Shown here piece after piece: positions 11,793 through 23,174 of a DNA stretch of 64,000 nucleotides. Made by a program: the position numbers and the translations under genes. How positions within the stretch are numbered: the first letter of the stretch is position 1; each line of letters opens with the position of its first letter. Location: contig BRKX01000011.1 in NCBI GenBank assembly GCA_026008535.1, positions 44,252,183-44,316,182 on the forward strand, given 5' to 3'. The DNA comes from Perilla frutescens. Lineage: Eukaryota > Streptophyta > Magnoliopsida > Lamiales > Lamiaceae. The notes under the pieces are model-generated. The model was not told the origin of the DNA. It ran no database searches and worked only from the letters and a program-made list of their open reading frames with translations.

Positions 11793-11865
11793 GGTTTTTA
11801 AGAAGTGATTATTCTAATATTTTCAGTTTGCCATTTCCTTTTAGTTTGTTTTGTTTTTCCAGTGC

Positions 11866-13832
11866 ATGACTCGGTCCTCACATAAAGGAAGTCTAGTATT
11901 CAATCCAGAACCGGAGAGAACTTACCATAAGTTGAGGAAAGCTGCCCGGAAGTCTAAGGAGGCTTCCACATTTGATTCGGGAACATTTGATCTTGATCAG
12001 TTGTTCGAGGAAAACATGGCCAATAATGGAAATCAAGCTCTCGCAAATGTTGCCGGACCTAACTCGCCAATCAGAGAGTTAGGTCGCCACAGAAATAATC
12101 GACCCATTTGCATCGTGCTACCTCCGATTGCAAATAATTCTGAAATAAGGCCTGGATTTATTCAAGTTTTACCCAAGTTCGGCAATCTACTTGGAGAGAG
12201 TGCACACAAGCACCTTGCCGAATTTGATTTAGTTTGCTCTACTCTACGCCCTCAAGGCTTCTCTGCTGATAATTTGAGATTACTGACTTTTTCTCATACT
12301 TTACAGGGCAAGGCTAGAGATTGGCTGTTTGATCTCCCATCGAGCTCTATTTCCACTTGGAATGAGTTGGAGGAACAATTCCTACGCAAGTTCTTTCCTG
12401 AATCAAGAGCTGCAAACTTAAGGATGGCGATCAGCAGCATTAAGCAGAAGCAGAATGAGAGTTTGGCCGATTACTGGGAGAGATTCCAATAGTTATGCCG
12501 CAAATGTCTAGACCATGGATTCTCTGAATATCAATTGCTCACTAACTACTTTTACCGTGGTATGTCAACCTTTGATAGAAAGATTATTGATGCTGCTAGC
12601 GAAGGATCTCTGACCAACAAGACTCTAGCAGAGGCGAAGCAACTCATTATCGACATGGTTTCTGGAGGTCAGCAGTATGAAGATGAGGATGATGACAGAT
12701 ACTGGCCTGTAAAAGGAGTTGAGCGAGCAGATAGCTCCGGTGTCAATGAGAAGATCGATGCTTTGAATTCTCTGGTTCGAGGTCTAGCTTTGGCGCAGAC
12801 ACAGAACATCCGTTGTGGAGTGTGCTCGGAAAATGGCCACTTTACTGATGCTTGCCCTACTTTGCAAGTTTCTCCAAACAAGCAAGCATGCTATGGATTC
12901 GGTGATGCGCAACAAGATGCTCTGAGACGGGAGAATTATGATCCGTACCCGAACACATATAACCAGGTTAGAGGGATCATTCTAATTTTAGCTGGAGGTA
13001 GCCAGATCAGAAGATATCGGGAGTTTTACCTCCGAGACAGTCGGAGGGTGGGCAGTATGCCCATACCGATCGTGCTGCATCGAGCATGAGTGAAATTATG
13101 AAATGTCTGGAGCAGAGCAGTGCACTCGTGAACAGTTTGGCACAGAGCCAGAAAGCCTTCCAGCAAGAGACGCAAGCTGCTCTAGGGAGTATGGGCACAC
13201 AGATCACCCAACTTGCCACTCAAATCTACCAGATGCAAGTGAATCAGGGCAAACTCTCGTCTCAAACTGAAATGAATCTAAGAGCGCATGTTTGCGCTGT
13301 AACTTTAAGAAGTGAGAATAAGTTAGTCGAATTTGAGACTAAGAAGAAAGAAACAGAGACGGAAGAACATGTTGAAGTGCAAAAGAAGGAATCCATTGCA
13401 GAGGCAAAACATCATGATAAATCTCTTCCACCTAAGGTATGTATGGAACCCAAAATTTTTAATTCTCAACCTCTTATTTCAACACTTTTTTCTTCCAAGT
13501 TGGCTCGAAATAAGAAAGAAGATGATGAAAAGAAGATCCTCGAGCTGTTCAAGAAGGTACCTTTTGGTGGGCTAACTGAAACCGCTGCAATAACAGAAGA
13601 AGATGAGGAGATTCGAGATATCATAATGCAACTGTATACTACCAGTGAATTTTCAATTCGGAATTTGATGGGCCGTATGCCCTTACTGACCAACTCAGAA
13701 CCGATTTTACCATCTCATGTGAAGGCTCCCGTGCTGAAGCTGAAAGTACTTCTGGAGCATCTGAAATATGATTTTCTTGGAGAGCAAGGCACGTTGCCCT
13801 TAATCATCAATAATGATCTTTGCAAAAGGTAA
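11866..13832 (+). pseudogene. Disabled retrotransposon gag
   Basis: Gag forms the virus-like core that packages element RNA. The ATG at 11866 opens MTRSSHKG, the typical Athila gag start, followed by a conserved gag core (KARDWLFDLPSSSI, FLRKFFPESRA). An in-frame TAG interrupts it at 12490-12492, and the same frame resumes at once (GFSEYQLLTNYFYRGM). A CCHC zinc knuckle (CGVCSENGHFTDAC) lies near 12814-12855. Between about 12970 and 13085 a frameshift and further stops break it. A third segment, 13086-13832 in another frame, contains ITQLATQI and CAVTLRSENKLVE and ends in the sequence that precedes the polymerase in complete elements (HLKYDFLGEQGTLPLI). It is non-functional as written. Confidence 0.85.
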
Positions 13833-14091
13833 GAAGCAAGGTTGGTCGAGCTTTTGAAGAAGCATAAAGGTGCGGGGATGGAAACAATTCCTTTCGATAG
13901 GGGTAGATCTTCTACCCCTGAAATTGTCTCTTGATCGTGCCTTTCATATGTCGAGCCTCGGACATTAAATAAGGGCGCTTCTCGGGAGGCAACTCGAGCA
14001 TTTATTTGCTTTCTGTTTTTTTATTATTATTGTTCAAAAAAAAAAGTTCTAGTGCAGCCTTCTAGTGCAGGTTCTTTTTTTTCCAACGCTG

Positions 14092-15431
14092 TGATGCACT
14101 ATACTGCAACCAACACAGGACACTGCAATATAACTGGTGAACCGAATATCGTATCCACAGGGACTGAATGCTTGACCAAACTGAGTACTAAACTAACAAT
14201 TCACTATTATTCAGATGACCTATTTCTCGGGTTTCTAGAACTAGACACAATTAAACGACACTAAATAAACCAATTGAAATCAAGACAACTTGAACAATTG
14301 CAAACAAAATGATTCAACAAATTCAAACAATTAATAAGGTATTAATCCTAGGGAATGCAAAGCAAATGTGTCCGCTATACAGTAATTCAATCCTAATAAT
14401 TCCCAATTTAATTCGATTAAAGGTGGAGAAACAGAAATATAACTACCTATCTCCGCCAGGTCTCAAGGTAGTAGTAGATTAACAAAATGCCTATTACTTT
14501 CGTCTCTAGACAAATTATTAACTCCCTAAATCGTCAGTTAAATCTCCTACAGATTCCTCAGAACATATATCAAATTATTTATTCAATCCACTAATTAATT
14601 TTCTCCGTCAGGTCTCAAATTAATTAGTTAGCATACATAAATTATGGCCACTAACCTATGCATGAGAGATGAGCACATGAATATTCGAACGCAATAATCG
14701 AAAGGGAAAAATAACAGAATTAAATTAATTGCATAGTTTCAACATTAATTGCAAACCCTAGAATTAATAAATGCTTAGCCGTTCATGGCGAAATAAAAAA
14801 CTAGATAAAATACGGTGATGTTCATACAACTCATAGTCGAAATTAAAATAAGAATAACATAAACAACTTATGCCGGATGAATTGTCTTTGTTCTTCGTGT
14901 TCTTCCTCTTCTCCGTGCTCTTCTATCTTCAATAATAGGGTCCAAAAATTCCCAAAATTCGTCCAAAGAGTGGTCTTAAATAGTTTGGGAGAAACCGATC
15001 TGCACAAGAAAATTACTAAAATTCCGAAACAGTGCGGCACGGGCCGTGCCGTGCCGTGCGACGGCACGGTCCGTGCCGTTGGACAAGATCCCGTCACAAG
15101 TTACGGTTCAGGGCACGGTCCGTGCCGTTGATACAGGGAGTTCGATCTTCGGTTGTTTCGGGGCACGGGCCGTGCCGTGGTACATTCTCTTGAAATGCGA
15201 TTTTTCAGCCCGTTTTCGCCTTCCCGGTCTCAACTCAAGCACTCCTTCCACCTGGTAACCATGTACACTCCAAAACACGTCCAAAATAGGCCTATTTCCT
15301 GTCAAAACTTGATAAACCCGTGATTGAACCCACACAACATAAAATAATTTAAAACAATCACAAACACATGCATTCGATTCTAAAAATACGTACAAAGTAC
15401 ATCCGAACGCATGCAAAATCCGAGTTTATCA
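14092..15431 (-). mobile_element. Solo LTR nested in the gag-only element
   Basis: A 1340-bp unit that starts TG and ends CA on both strands, bounded by a perfect 5-bp duplication CGCTG (14087-14091 and 15432-15436). Read on the minus strand it begins TGATAAACTCGG, a common start for Tat/Athila-type LTRs. It contains repeated GC-rich palindromes of the type GGCACGGGCCGTGCC (15030-15180, inside otherwise AT-rich DNA). Having one LTR with clean target repeats indicates loss of the rest by LTR-LTR recombination. The open frames inside it are incidental. Confidence 0.85.
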
Positions 15432-15574
15432 CGCTGCTCTTACCCTTACTGAGCTTACAGAGTTTTTTTTTATCAACATACGCTGAGCTATGTGAGCCGA
15501 ATTGAGCAGGTTGTCATCCATGTCTCCCGCTTTCCATAATTGTCACAGTTTGCTCGTTCTACCATCTCTACTTA

Positions 15575-16291
15575 GGGGGTGTATTGGATTGAGATTTCGT
15601 TGGACTTTTAAAATCCGGGTGTATTCAATCCAGACTTTTAAAAGTCCAACGAAATTCTAGTGTATTCAATCCAGACTTTTAAAAGTCCAACGAAATCTTG
15701 GTGTATTCAATCCAGACTTTTAAAAGTCCTTTAAAATTATGCGGTATTCAACAATCCACAGACTTTAAAAACTCATTGATTTCGTTGGATTTCAGCTGGA
15801 TTTCACGTGAAAATTACAAAGGATAAAATCTGACCTCTGGACACGAGATTTCGATGGATCTGGAAAACCCGGCGAGCGCTGTGTTCCAGCGGCCGGTGAG
15901 GAGTTGAAATCGGGCACCCCATTCGTCACCCGACCCCAGCGGCCGCTGGTCTTGCCGATGATGGCACTCCAGCCAGCGGCCGCTGGCACCCAGCGACCGC
16001 TGGGATCAAGGTCACTTGATTCTAGCGGCCGCTAGGTTTAATTTTTTTTCGGATACACCGATCGTTGTGTTCCAACGAGCATTGGCGAGATGGATTTGAA
16101 ATCCATTGAAATCGTTCAAAATCGTCTGAAATCCATACACGAAATTCGCCAGACTCTGCGTGGAGTTGGGAGACTCTACGTAGAGTCTTGGAGACTCCAT
16201 GTGGAGTCTATGGATTTATAAAATCCATAAAAATCCATGGACATTTTAAAGTCCAACAAAATCCATCAAAATCCTAATTGAATACACCCCC
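15575..16291. mobile_element. PIF/Harbinger-like MITE with GC-rich palindrome insert
   Basis: Ends GGGGGTGTATT and AATACACCCCC are flanked by TTA (or CTTA) on both sides (15571-15574 and 16292-16295), as expected for PIF/Harbinger elements. Subterminal parts repeat the motif CAGACTTTTAAAAGTCCAAC. The middle holds four or five versions of CAGCGGCCGCTGG (15885-16035) and two palindromes AGACTCTACGTAGAGTCT and GAGACTCCATGTGGAGTC (16170-16208). It has no coding capacity. Confidence 0.8.
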
Positions 16292-17716
16292 CTTAGTTTG
16301 TTTTCCTTTATGCTTTCCTGTTTTGATTTGTATCACTCCCTTTTTCTGCACAGTGAGGACACTGTGTTGTCTAAGTGTGGGGGGGGGAGAGAGTTATTGT
16401 TTTACTGGTTTTTGCAAGTAAAAAAAAAAATTCTTATGTTCGTATGTTTGTTGGTTTTTGTCAAGTCATTGGCTACTTGAGACTGGATTACATGAGAATG
16501 AGGGGGTTATAACATGGATTGACTTGGTTTGTTTGATTGATTCTCTTGTGATTGAATTATGCTATTGCTCATATGTATTTTTAGATGACGAAATGTGCAA
16601 CTTAATAAAAAAAAACTTGCTGAGCCCCTAAACGTGAGAATTGAGCCTATTGAGCATGTCATTTACATATAGAAAGCTCAATTCATTTTGTTGAGTGTGT
16701 CGGACTTGAATGCTGAATTTCTGATTTGCCTTGTTGCCATGATCATACTGCTTGTGAGTTTTCTTTTGCATGAAGATGATTAAGGCATGTAGGATTAACC
16801 TTTGCTTTGGCCTGAAGAAATTTCCCACTCCCAAACATTGCCCCTAGTGAGCTTAACAACTACTAAATAATTCAGTCTTCGCCATTTTTGGCCTGCTCTT
16901 TTCCTATGGAAACATGTAAGTGATATGGTATTTTTGTTGAGCTAAGTTCGAACTCTACTTAAAGGTAGTTGGTGTTGGAAGACTAAAGAAAAAGATATAT
17001 ATATATATATATGCTTCTGTCATATTCCATAAAAAAAAGAGTACTCAATGAGAAAGAAAGAAAAAAAAAGAAAAAAAAAAGGAAAAAAATGGTCTGTATG
17101 CCCATACTGGAACAGGAAGGACGTGGAGGAAAGAGGGTTTGTACCTGATTGATGTTATTTTTTGTTACCCTGTATTGTTTTTGAAGACCAGCACTCAACT
17201 TGGAATTCATTGAGCTATTTGAGAAGTTGCAGTCGAACTTGATAAACGTGTTCTGATATGCTTACATGTTTTCACTTATTTGAGCCATTTCACCCCTTTT
17301 TATCCTACCTGTGCACCCTAACCTCATTACAACCTGTTTCAAAGACCTTTTGATTTATGCATTGTTCTTATTTGCTTGGTGATGGTTTTGACATATGGGT
17401 AAATCTATGTTTGAAGCCATCAAGTCACGATCTGTGTGAATTAAAATCTGTCCTTACCTTCTTTTGAGAGAAATTGAGTGAATCTTGGTGAGGCAGGATT
17501 AAGTTTGCATGTTTTTGACTTGAATGAAGGCATGAGTACATTTCATGAAACAAGAGAAAGATTAGTGAATTGTGGATGATTGTGTTGTAGTCCTGACTTT
17601 GAGTGTTTTCCGGTTAAGGCGGCCAATGCTTGACTTATCTATTTTCGAGTTTTATTTTGAGTCTGTTTTCTGTTTAGATATGCTCGAAGACGAGCATTGT
17701 CTAAGTGTGGGGGATT

Positions 17717-19107
17717 TGATTAAGGTGTTATTTCGTATATATTTTGGGTCGTTTTTGGTATGTTTCTGCAGTGTTACTCACCCCATGGTCAAGTTTTGTG
17801 GGAGAATTTGTGTCTTGTGGTTAATTTCAGGTGGTTGACATGGAAGTGGAGATAATGACATTGTTTTGAAGGGTTTTGACGCAATTGGATTGAAGAAAAG
17901 CTGGAGAGTATGGAACCAGTCGGTATGGGCATACCGACTGATGGATTATGCGAGTATTTGGGCTGGAGATAGTGGATATGCACCAGCTGTGGGCCATGGA
18001 TGAAAATTACATTTCTTTTATTACTTTTGGACTTAATTTTTATTATTTTCCTAGTTGGATTAAGATTATGATGCTTTTTAATTAATTAATTAATTAATTA
18101 AGGATTTGGATAAAAAGACTTCTAGTTAGAGTAGGACTCTATCCATTGCAGTATAGATTAATTCCAACGCTAGAAACAACAGGAGGGAATGATTTTCTCT
18201 GCATATATTTTCACTATTCAATTTCATTCTTTCTTTATTCCTTTCTTCATCGTTCTTCTTTTGAATTAATTTATGAGGTGCCAATCCAATTATGAATTCA
18301 AGCTAAGCGCGTTCTATTCCGGTGAAAATTAACGAAACACTGGCATATTTATACTGTGAGATCTAACTGTTCTATTTATTTTGATTAATTGTATGTATTT
18401 GTTATTCTCGGGGTTTAAAGTCTTTAATTATTTCGTCTCTGCTAGGTAGGTGCACATATTTAGTAGATCAGAATTAATTAGTAGTCAATTAAACCGGTCA
18501 TCCGTAATTGTGGTTTAAGTTTAATTAGTGGTACAACGATTCTTCAGAATCGAGGGAATTAATTAGTAGCCAATTAAACCGGCCATCCATAACAGTCTTA
18601 ATTCAACGGTCCTATGTCAGAGTCTGTTGGTTTTGAATCGGGTTTCTCTAGTTCTTAATGCTGTCGGCTCATTAAACCTATAGAGTGTCTTTTACGGTTG
18701 TCAGTCGATTAGGGAAATAATTGGTGAAGTGTCTTCCTGATTATCGAGAAGCTAAGGAGAAATTAGGCTACGTCAGTAAGTGTCTTCGGTGGCTATAACT
18801 GGTTTACATGCATTGATTGGAAGTATCTTTGCATCGAAGATCAGAATAATTAAGCTAGGGTGGAGTTAATTGGAAGTCGGAATACCTTTTTATAATCTGT
18901 TAAAAACTATTCTCTGTTTATTTGCTTATTTTCATTTTTACATTACAACAAAGAAATTCGTGTGGAAAGATTGGTTACTGCAGGCTGAAAGTGTGGAATA
19001 ATTCTCGCCGGTCCTTTGGGAGACGATCTTGCTCGCCACTGTTCTGGGTAGTGTAGGCATACCGACTGCGTGTCGAATTATTTTTGGTGAAAAATGACGA
19101 CGCACCA
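17717..19107 (+). repeat. Right LTR, 1391 bp
   Basis: Collinear with the left LTR. It carries a local extra segment of about 35 bp near 18559-18594 that repeats the AATTAAACCGGNCATCC stretch just upstream. The palindrome with arms CAGTCGGTATG and CATACCGACTG is perfect here (17918-17941). The LTR ends GACGACGCACCA. Confidence 0.85.
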
Positions 19108-19608
19108 CCAGCTATGCCTATTTTAGCACTGTCATGACTTATTTTAGCACCGTCATGACTTATTTTAGCACTAACATGACCCTTGTTTAGCATGACAATT
19201 GTTTAGCATTACAATAAAAAAATATAATCGGCATCTTTAGGTTCAAGCCCTGTTTCATTGCTCCAAGCAAGGTTTCCATTCCAAATTAAGCATGTGCTGT
19301 TGAAGTGAAATCACAAGAGATCTTTACCTTAAATGGATGAACTCAATTGAAGCCTAATTTTTGTTGCCTAGCCAACTTTAACCTTTTCTTTAGATTGCTT
19401 CTCATCGAGTAGTTCTGTTTTATATGTCTTCCAGCAATAATCAAACGGAGTAGAATTAACTATTAAGCAAAAATCATTTCACAGCTGCAGATTAAAGAAA
19501 AAATGTTACACACACATATATATGCTTCATATATACGATCCTCTTTTTGTACAATGAATAGAATCAGCCTCAAGGAATTAATGTGTCTGAAAAAACAAAC
19601 CATATTTG

Positions 19609-20979
19609 CTATCTATCGTGCTTAGGAACTAGCTGTACTGCTGGCGAAGAAGTGAACTTTGATGAATGTCTGAGTCCTATTTTGACTTCCATCAAATCAG
19701 AAACAAGGCCAGGGCGGGATATCTCATCAACAGCTTGTGTATCAATCTCATTGTTCAACATCTTCAATAGCTCAATTTGTAGTCTCTGATCCTCATCAGG
19801 ATGTTGATGTTCCTTAAAAAACCTCCATCCATTCAAATAAAATCCCACAAACATTAATACAACTCATCAACATACAAAATAAATCCAAAAATAATCTCAT
19901 CTCATAAATCAGTAAAACAAGAAAAGGCAAGTGGAAAATTAATCCAAATAAAATCCCACAAACATTAATTTTTTTATGTTTGCTATTTAATGTCATACAC
20001 GAGAAAAGACAAGTGGAAAATAAATGGAGCTAATTTAAATATACACCATTTTTGCCCACTTCTATCGAATGTTCCTATGATTTTCCCTCTATTGTGCAAT
20101 GCTCTCGCCATCAATGTATCAACTTCCTTCTTGTAGCCATGTCAAGATTCAACTCCACCAACAACAGTCAAATCCTTAATCAATGCGTGCTCCTTCTGTT
20201 GCACAATTTCCTCTTCAATCCATTTGATTTCTATTCAAGTCCAGCAGTGCTAAAATAGTTCACAGTAGTGCTAAACTAGGTTAAAACAGTGCCAAAATAG
20301 TTCACAGTAGTGCTAAAATACTGATAGTGAAAAATACAAAATAACAGCTTAATCAACTTCGTCAACCTAAGTGCTAAAATAGTTCACAGTAGTGCTAAAA
20401 TAGGTTACAACAGTGCTAAAATAGATCACATTAGTGCTAAAGTACATGTCAGTGCTAAAACAGTTTACAGAAGTGCTAAAATATGTTACAACAGTGCTAA
20501 AATGAATCTATCCACAAAAAATTAACAAATGTAACACCAAAAATATATACAGTGATAATACTCCTACATCTATGATAACATTTAAGTCAGTAGATGCACC
20601 GATATTCTAATAATCAAAAACCACAAAACTCACCAAACAAAATGGTCCTCAACATATGTAAAAACCCATTACACAATCTCCTCTAGTAAACAAGTATCAA
20701 AGAATATCCTAATCCAGATCTAAAAGGAGGGAAAGCTAAAAAAAAATCATGAAAAATTATTTATTATCATCACATCTCTCCAACTGAAACAGTTAGATAA
20801 TTTTTCCTCTGATTTCCACAAATGAACTAACAATATCAACGAGGATAAACACATAACAAATAATACAAGAAAATTCACACCAATTACATAAACACAACAA
20901 AATCGAAGAGAAATTAAAGAGATCTTTCAGCGAATGGTGATAAATTCGAACTTACGGCGGGACGGTAGTGCTTCGACAT
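19609..20979 (-). pseudogene. Captured two-exon fragment of an unidentified gene in E2
   Basis: Reading leftward, an ATG at 20979 opens MSKHYRPA (20956-20979) followed by a strong donor GTAAGT. A second exon (19609-19812) follows an acceptor (TTTTTTAAG) and encodes 67 residues including DEDQRLQIELLKMLNNEID and SRPGLVSDLMEVK, then stops. Both junctions are phase 0, so direct splicing would give a 75-residue product. The intron contains the right-hand GTGCTAAAAT array. The 5' part lies next to the E2 terminal repeat, the usual Pack-MULE arrangement. I do not recognise the parent gene, and an intermediate exon may have been lost. Confidence 0.45.
20240..20515 (-). repeat. E2 right array: inverted GTGCTAAAAT motif, 21-bp phased
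   Basis: GTGCTA falls at 20371, 20392, 20413, 20434, then 20452 (one 18-bp step), 20473 and 20494. It is the inverted counterpart of the left array of E1 and lies in the intron of the captured fragment. Confidence 0.85.
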
Positions 20980-21622
20980 GGCGTCCACACGACGACTGCG
21001 AATGGGGTTGTGTGGCGGTGGGAAGGAGAAGAGAGAGAGAGATATGAGGGTTCAAGAGACGGGAATAGATTTCATGCCAAAAATAATAGAATTCCTAAAT
21101 TACGAAATACCCTTGCTTCATTAAAAAGTCAGTAATATTACAGTAATGCCACCGCGTTTTTTTTTAAGTTTGGAACAGATCTTGGCCGTCCAAATAGGCG
21201 AGATCTGTGGTTAAAATTGATTCTCAGTTCTCACAGGGAGGTGTGGTTCTCACATGATCTCATATATATATATATATATATATATGTAAACTTTTATATT
21301 ATATATATATATAATATAATTAAATTAATATATATTTAGTAAGTGTGTTTAGACGAAAAATTCATAAGCTTATTATTTCAAGGACCGTTCCACTTCATAC
21401 ATATAAAGATATCAATAATGTCAAATTTAACCTTATATTTTTGTTCATTCGAGTCTAATAAGATTATAAGAGAGAGAGAGAGAGAGAGAGAGGAAAAAGC
21501 GTGGGAGTGTGGAGTCGCTACTCAAGGCAGAAAACGCGAACAAAATAAAAGGGTAAAAACCTAATTTCCTTCCTAACCCTCATACATCGAGCAACGACCG
21601 CAGTGTTTGTGGGAATAAAAAA

Positions 21623-22388
21623 ATGGCGCAGAACGGCGGCGGAAGGAGGAAGAGAGAGAAGCCAAACATACTTATAACTGGAACTCCGGGGACGGGTAAA
21701 ACGACGACGTCCGCGGCTCTGGCAGAGGCCACCGGTTTCCGCCATATCAACATCGGAGATTTGGTGAAGGAGAAGAGCCTACACGACGGATGGGACGAAG
21801 AGTTTGACTGCTATGTCATCAATGAAGACCTCGTAAGCATACTTATCTCTTCAATTGATGTTTGCTTAATTATTTATAATTTTGTAAATAGATTGAAGCT
21901 TTTAAGATACGCACATTTGCTTGTGATTTTTTGAGAAAACATCTTGAATTGAGTTTGCTATTTGATGTTTTTGGCAGGTATGCGACGAGCTTGAAGATTT
22001 GATGGAAGAAGGTGGAAACATTGTGGATCACCATGGTTGCGAGTTTTTTCCTGAACGTTGGTTTGATCATGTAGTGGTGCTTCAAACTGATAACTCAGTG
22101 TTGTATGATCGGCTAGCAAAGAGGTAAAATTTGCTTCCCTTATCTCATTATCTAGCTGCAATTTTGTGTGGGTTAACTAACTCTTTTATTTGTTATGGTA
22201 GGGGTTATACAGGGAAAAAGCTCTCAAACAACGTGGAGTGTGAGATATTTCAGGTTCTATTGGAGGAGGCCAAGGAGAGTTATCCAGAAGAGATCGTGGT
22301 GGCGCTCACAAGTGACTGCATCCAAGATGTAGATAAAAATATATCCACTTTAACTGATTGGGTTAGAAATTGGAGCTCTTTACCTTGA
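21623..22388 (+). CDS. AAK6: Adenylate kinase isoenzyme 6 homologue (three exons)
   Basis: This is a nucleoside-monophosphate kinase of the AK6/Fap7 type, a nuclear or nucleolar enzyme linked to small ribosomal subunit maturation. Exons 21623-21832, 21978-22123 and 22202-22388 join in frame with GT-AG borders to 180 codons plus stop, the usual family length. The P-loop GTPGTGKT sits at residues 20-27, followed by the NMP-binding segment NIGDLVKEK and by VVDHHGCEFFPERW-like residues with HHGCEFFPERWFD in exon 2. Exon 3 supplies the RGYTGKKLSNN lid region and EEAKESYPEE. The start is the first ATG after a GA-rich leader (21470-21493). It converges on the tRNA ligase gene, with 786 bp between the stop codons. 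It appears intact. Confidence 0.93.
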
Positions 22389-23174
22389 TTGTTTGTTTGT
22401 TTGTTTCTACTTTGTATTTTGAAATTTTAATCAGATTTTTTGTTTCCCATTTCAATTACCACCCAATCAGTTCTTATTTATACATGGTGGTGGAGGTAAT
22501 TCCACCCTTGAAGGTGCATGCTAATCTGCAGTAGGCCATGTTTTGTTTACTTTTCTCAGCCAAACTCTAATCTGCATTCATGAATTATTTTCTCAGAAAA
22601 CTGCCAATTAGTCTCATAAATTAATTAAGTAGATTTTAAAATTAATCATGAATAATTATTAAATAGATTTTAAAATTCTCATAAATTTCTTAAATTTAAT
22701 TTTTTTTATTATTTATCATCAAACTTTTTCATAATTTTTTAAGAAAAAAAATTGTATGAACATTTATAAATGTTTAATGAATTTTGAGTTTTTGTATAAT
22801 TTTCTATAGATTTTTACTTTTATTTTATTTTAAGTTTTCTAGAAAAAAATTACATTTCTTATTTTTTATGCTCATGCAAATTATATTTATAATGTAGTAT
22901 CAGACTATCAGTATGGGCACATCAACCAGATATTTTCTTTTAACAAATTGTACCTATTAATGGAGTAAAACTGTAGCATAATTGGAATTAAGTACTTGCG
23001 GGAGCACATATGATTTCATAATATGATAACCTAAGCTAGTTGTTAATCTGCATTAACAGAGATAGAAGAGCAAAATTTTATTTAGATACAGATCCAACCT
23101 GGGCTGTAAAACTGTTATCTCAACTTGTAGCAACAAAATTGGGTATGGGTAGGAATAACATGGAAGAATTAAAC
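22389..23174. other. Convergent intergenic region
   Basis: Holds the 3' flanks of two convergent genes. It is AT-rich with poly-T tracts around 22680-22860. I see no further gene, RNA gene or repeat of note. Confidence 0.6.

Larger units (their letters stand above)
13833..17716 (+). other. 3' non-coding part of the gag-only element
   Basis: Apart from the two nested insertions this holds no gene. A GGGAGGCAACTCGAGC segment at 13985-14000 is typical of the region just after the polyprotein in Athila/Tat elements. Two purine tracts of the form GTCTAAGTGTGGGGG occur, at about 16370-16388 and 17698-17714. Only the second touches an LTR. The first may be a vestigial or internal plus-strand primer. 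Confidence 0.6.
10416..19107 (+). mobile_element. Gag-only Athila/Tat-like (Ty3/gypsy) LTR retrotransposon
   Basis: The LTRs run 10416-11767 and 17717-19107, begin TGATTA, end GCACCA and look about 97-98% alike by eye. The primer site TGGCGCCGTTGCCGGGGATC (11773-11792) pairs with the 3' end of plant tRNA-Asp, as in Athila-type elements. A purine-rich tract (GTGTGGGGGA, about 17705-17714) abuts the right LTR. Only gag remnants are present. Sequence resembling the gag-pol junction at 13720-13830 runs straight into non-coding 3' sequence, and no protease, reverse transcriptase, RNase H or integrase motif was found. Two later insertions lie inside (14092-15431 and 15575-16291); without them the internal part is about 3.9 kb. 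It fits the terminal-repeat-with-gag class or a deletion derivative. Confidence 0.85.
8020..21261 (-). mobile_element. Element E2: reverse-oriented copy of the E1 family, split by an LTR retrotransposon
   Basis: E2 spans 13.2 kb, or about 4.5 kb once the 8.7-kb LTR insertion (10416-19107 plus one target repeat) is subtracted. Its left end matches the right end of E1 and its right end matches the left end of E1, so E1 and E2 are the same asymmetric element in opposite directions. The motif arrays read TTTTAGCAC on the left (8236-8335, 9240-10340, resuming at 19121-19210 after the insertion) and GTGCTAAAAT on the right (20240-20510). It carries a TCTP pseudogene on the left and a two-exon captured fragment on the right. 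The TIR-proximal right side also shares non-TIR subterminal sequence with the left side of E1. Confidence 0.7.

Noticed and set aside
14843..15416. Open frames of 70-102 residues on both strands
   Set aside because: They lie wholly in a solo LTR and overlap GC-rich palindromes; no family similarity.
17572..17838. 88-residue plus-strand open frame
   Set aside because: It spans the polypurine tract and right LTR border, so it cannot be an ancestral gene.
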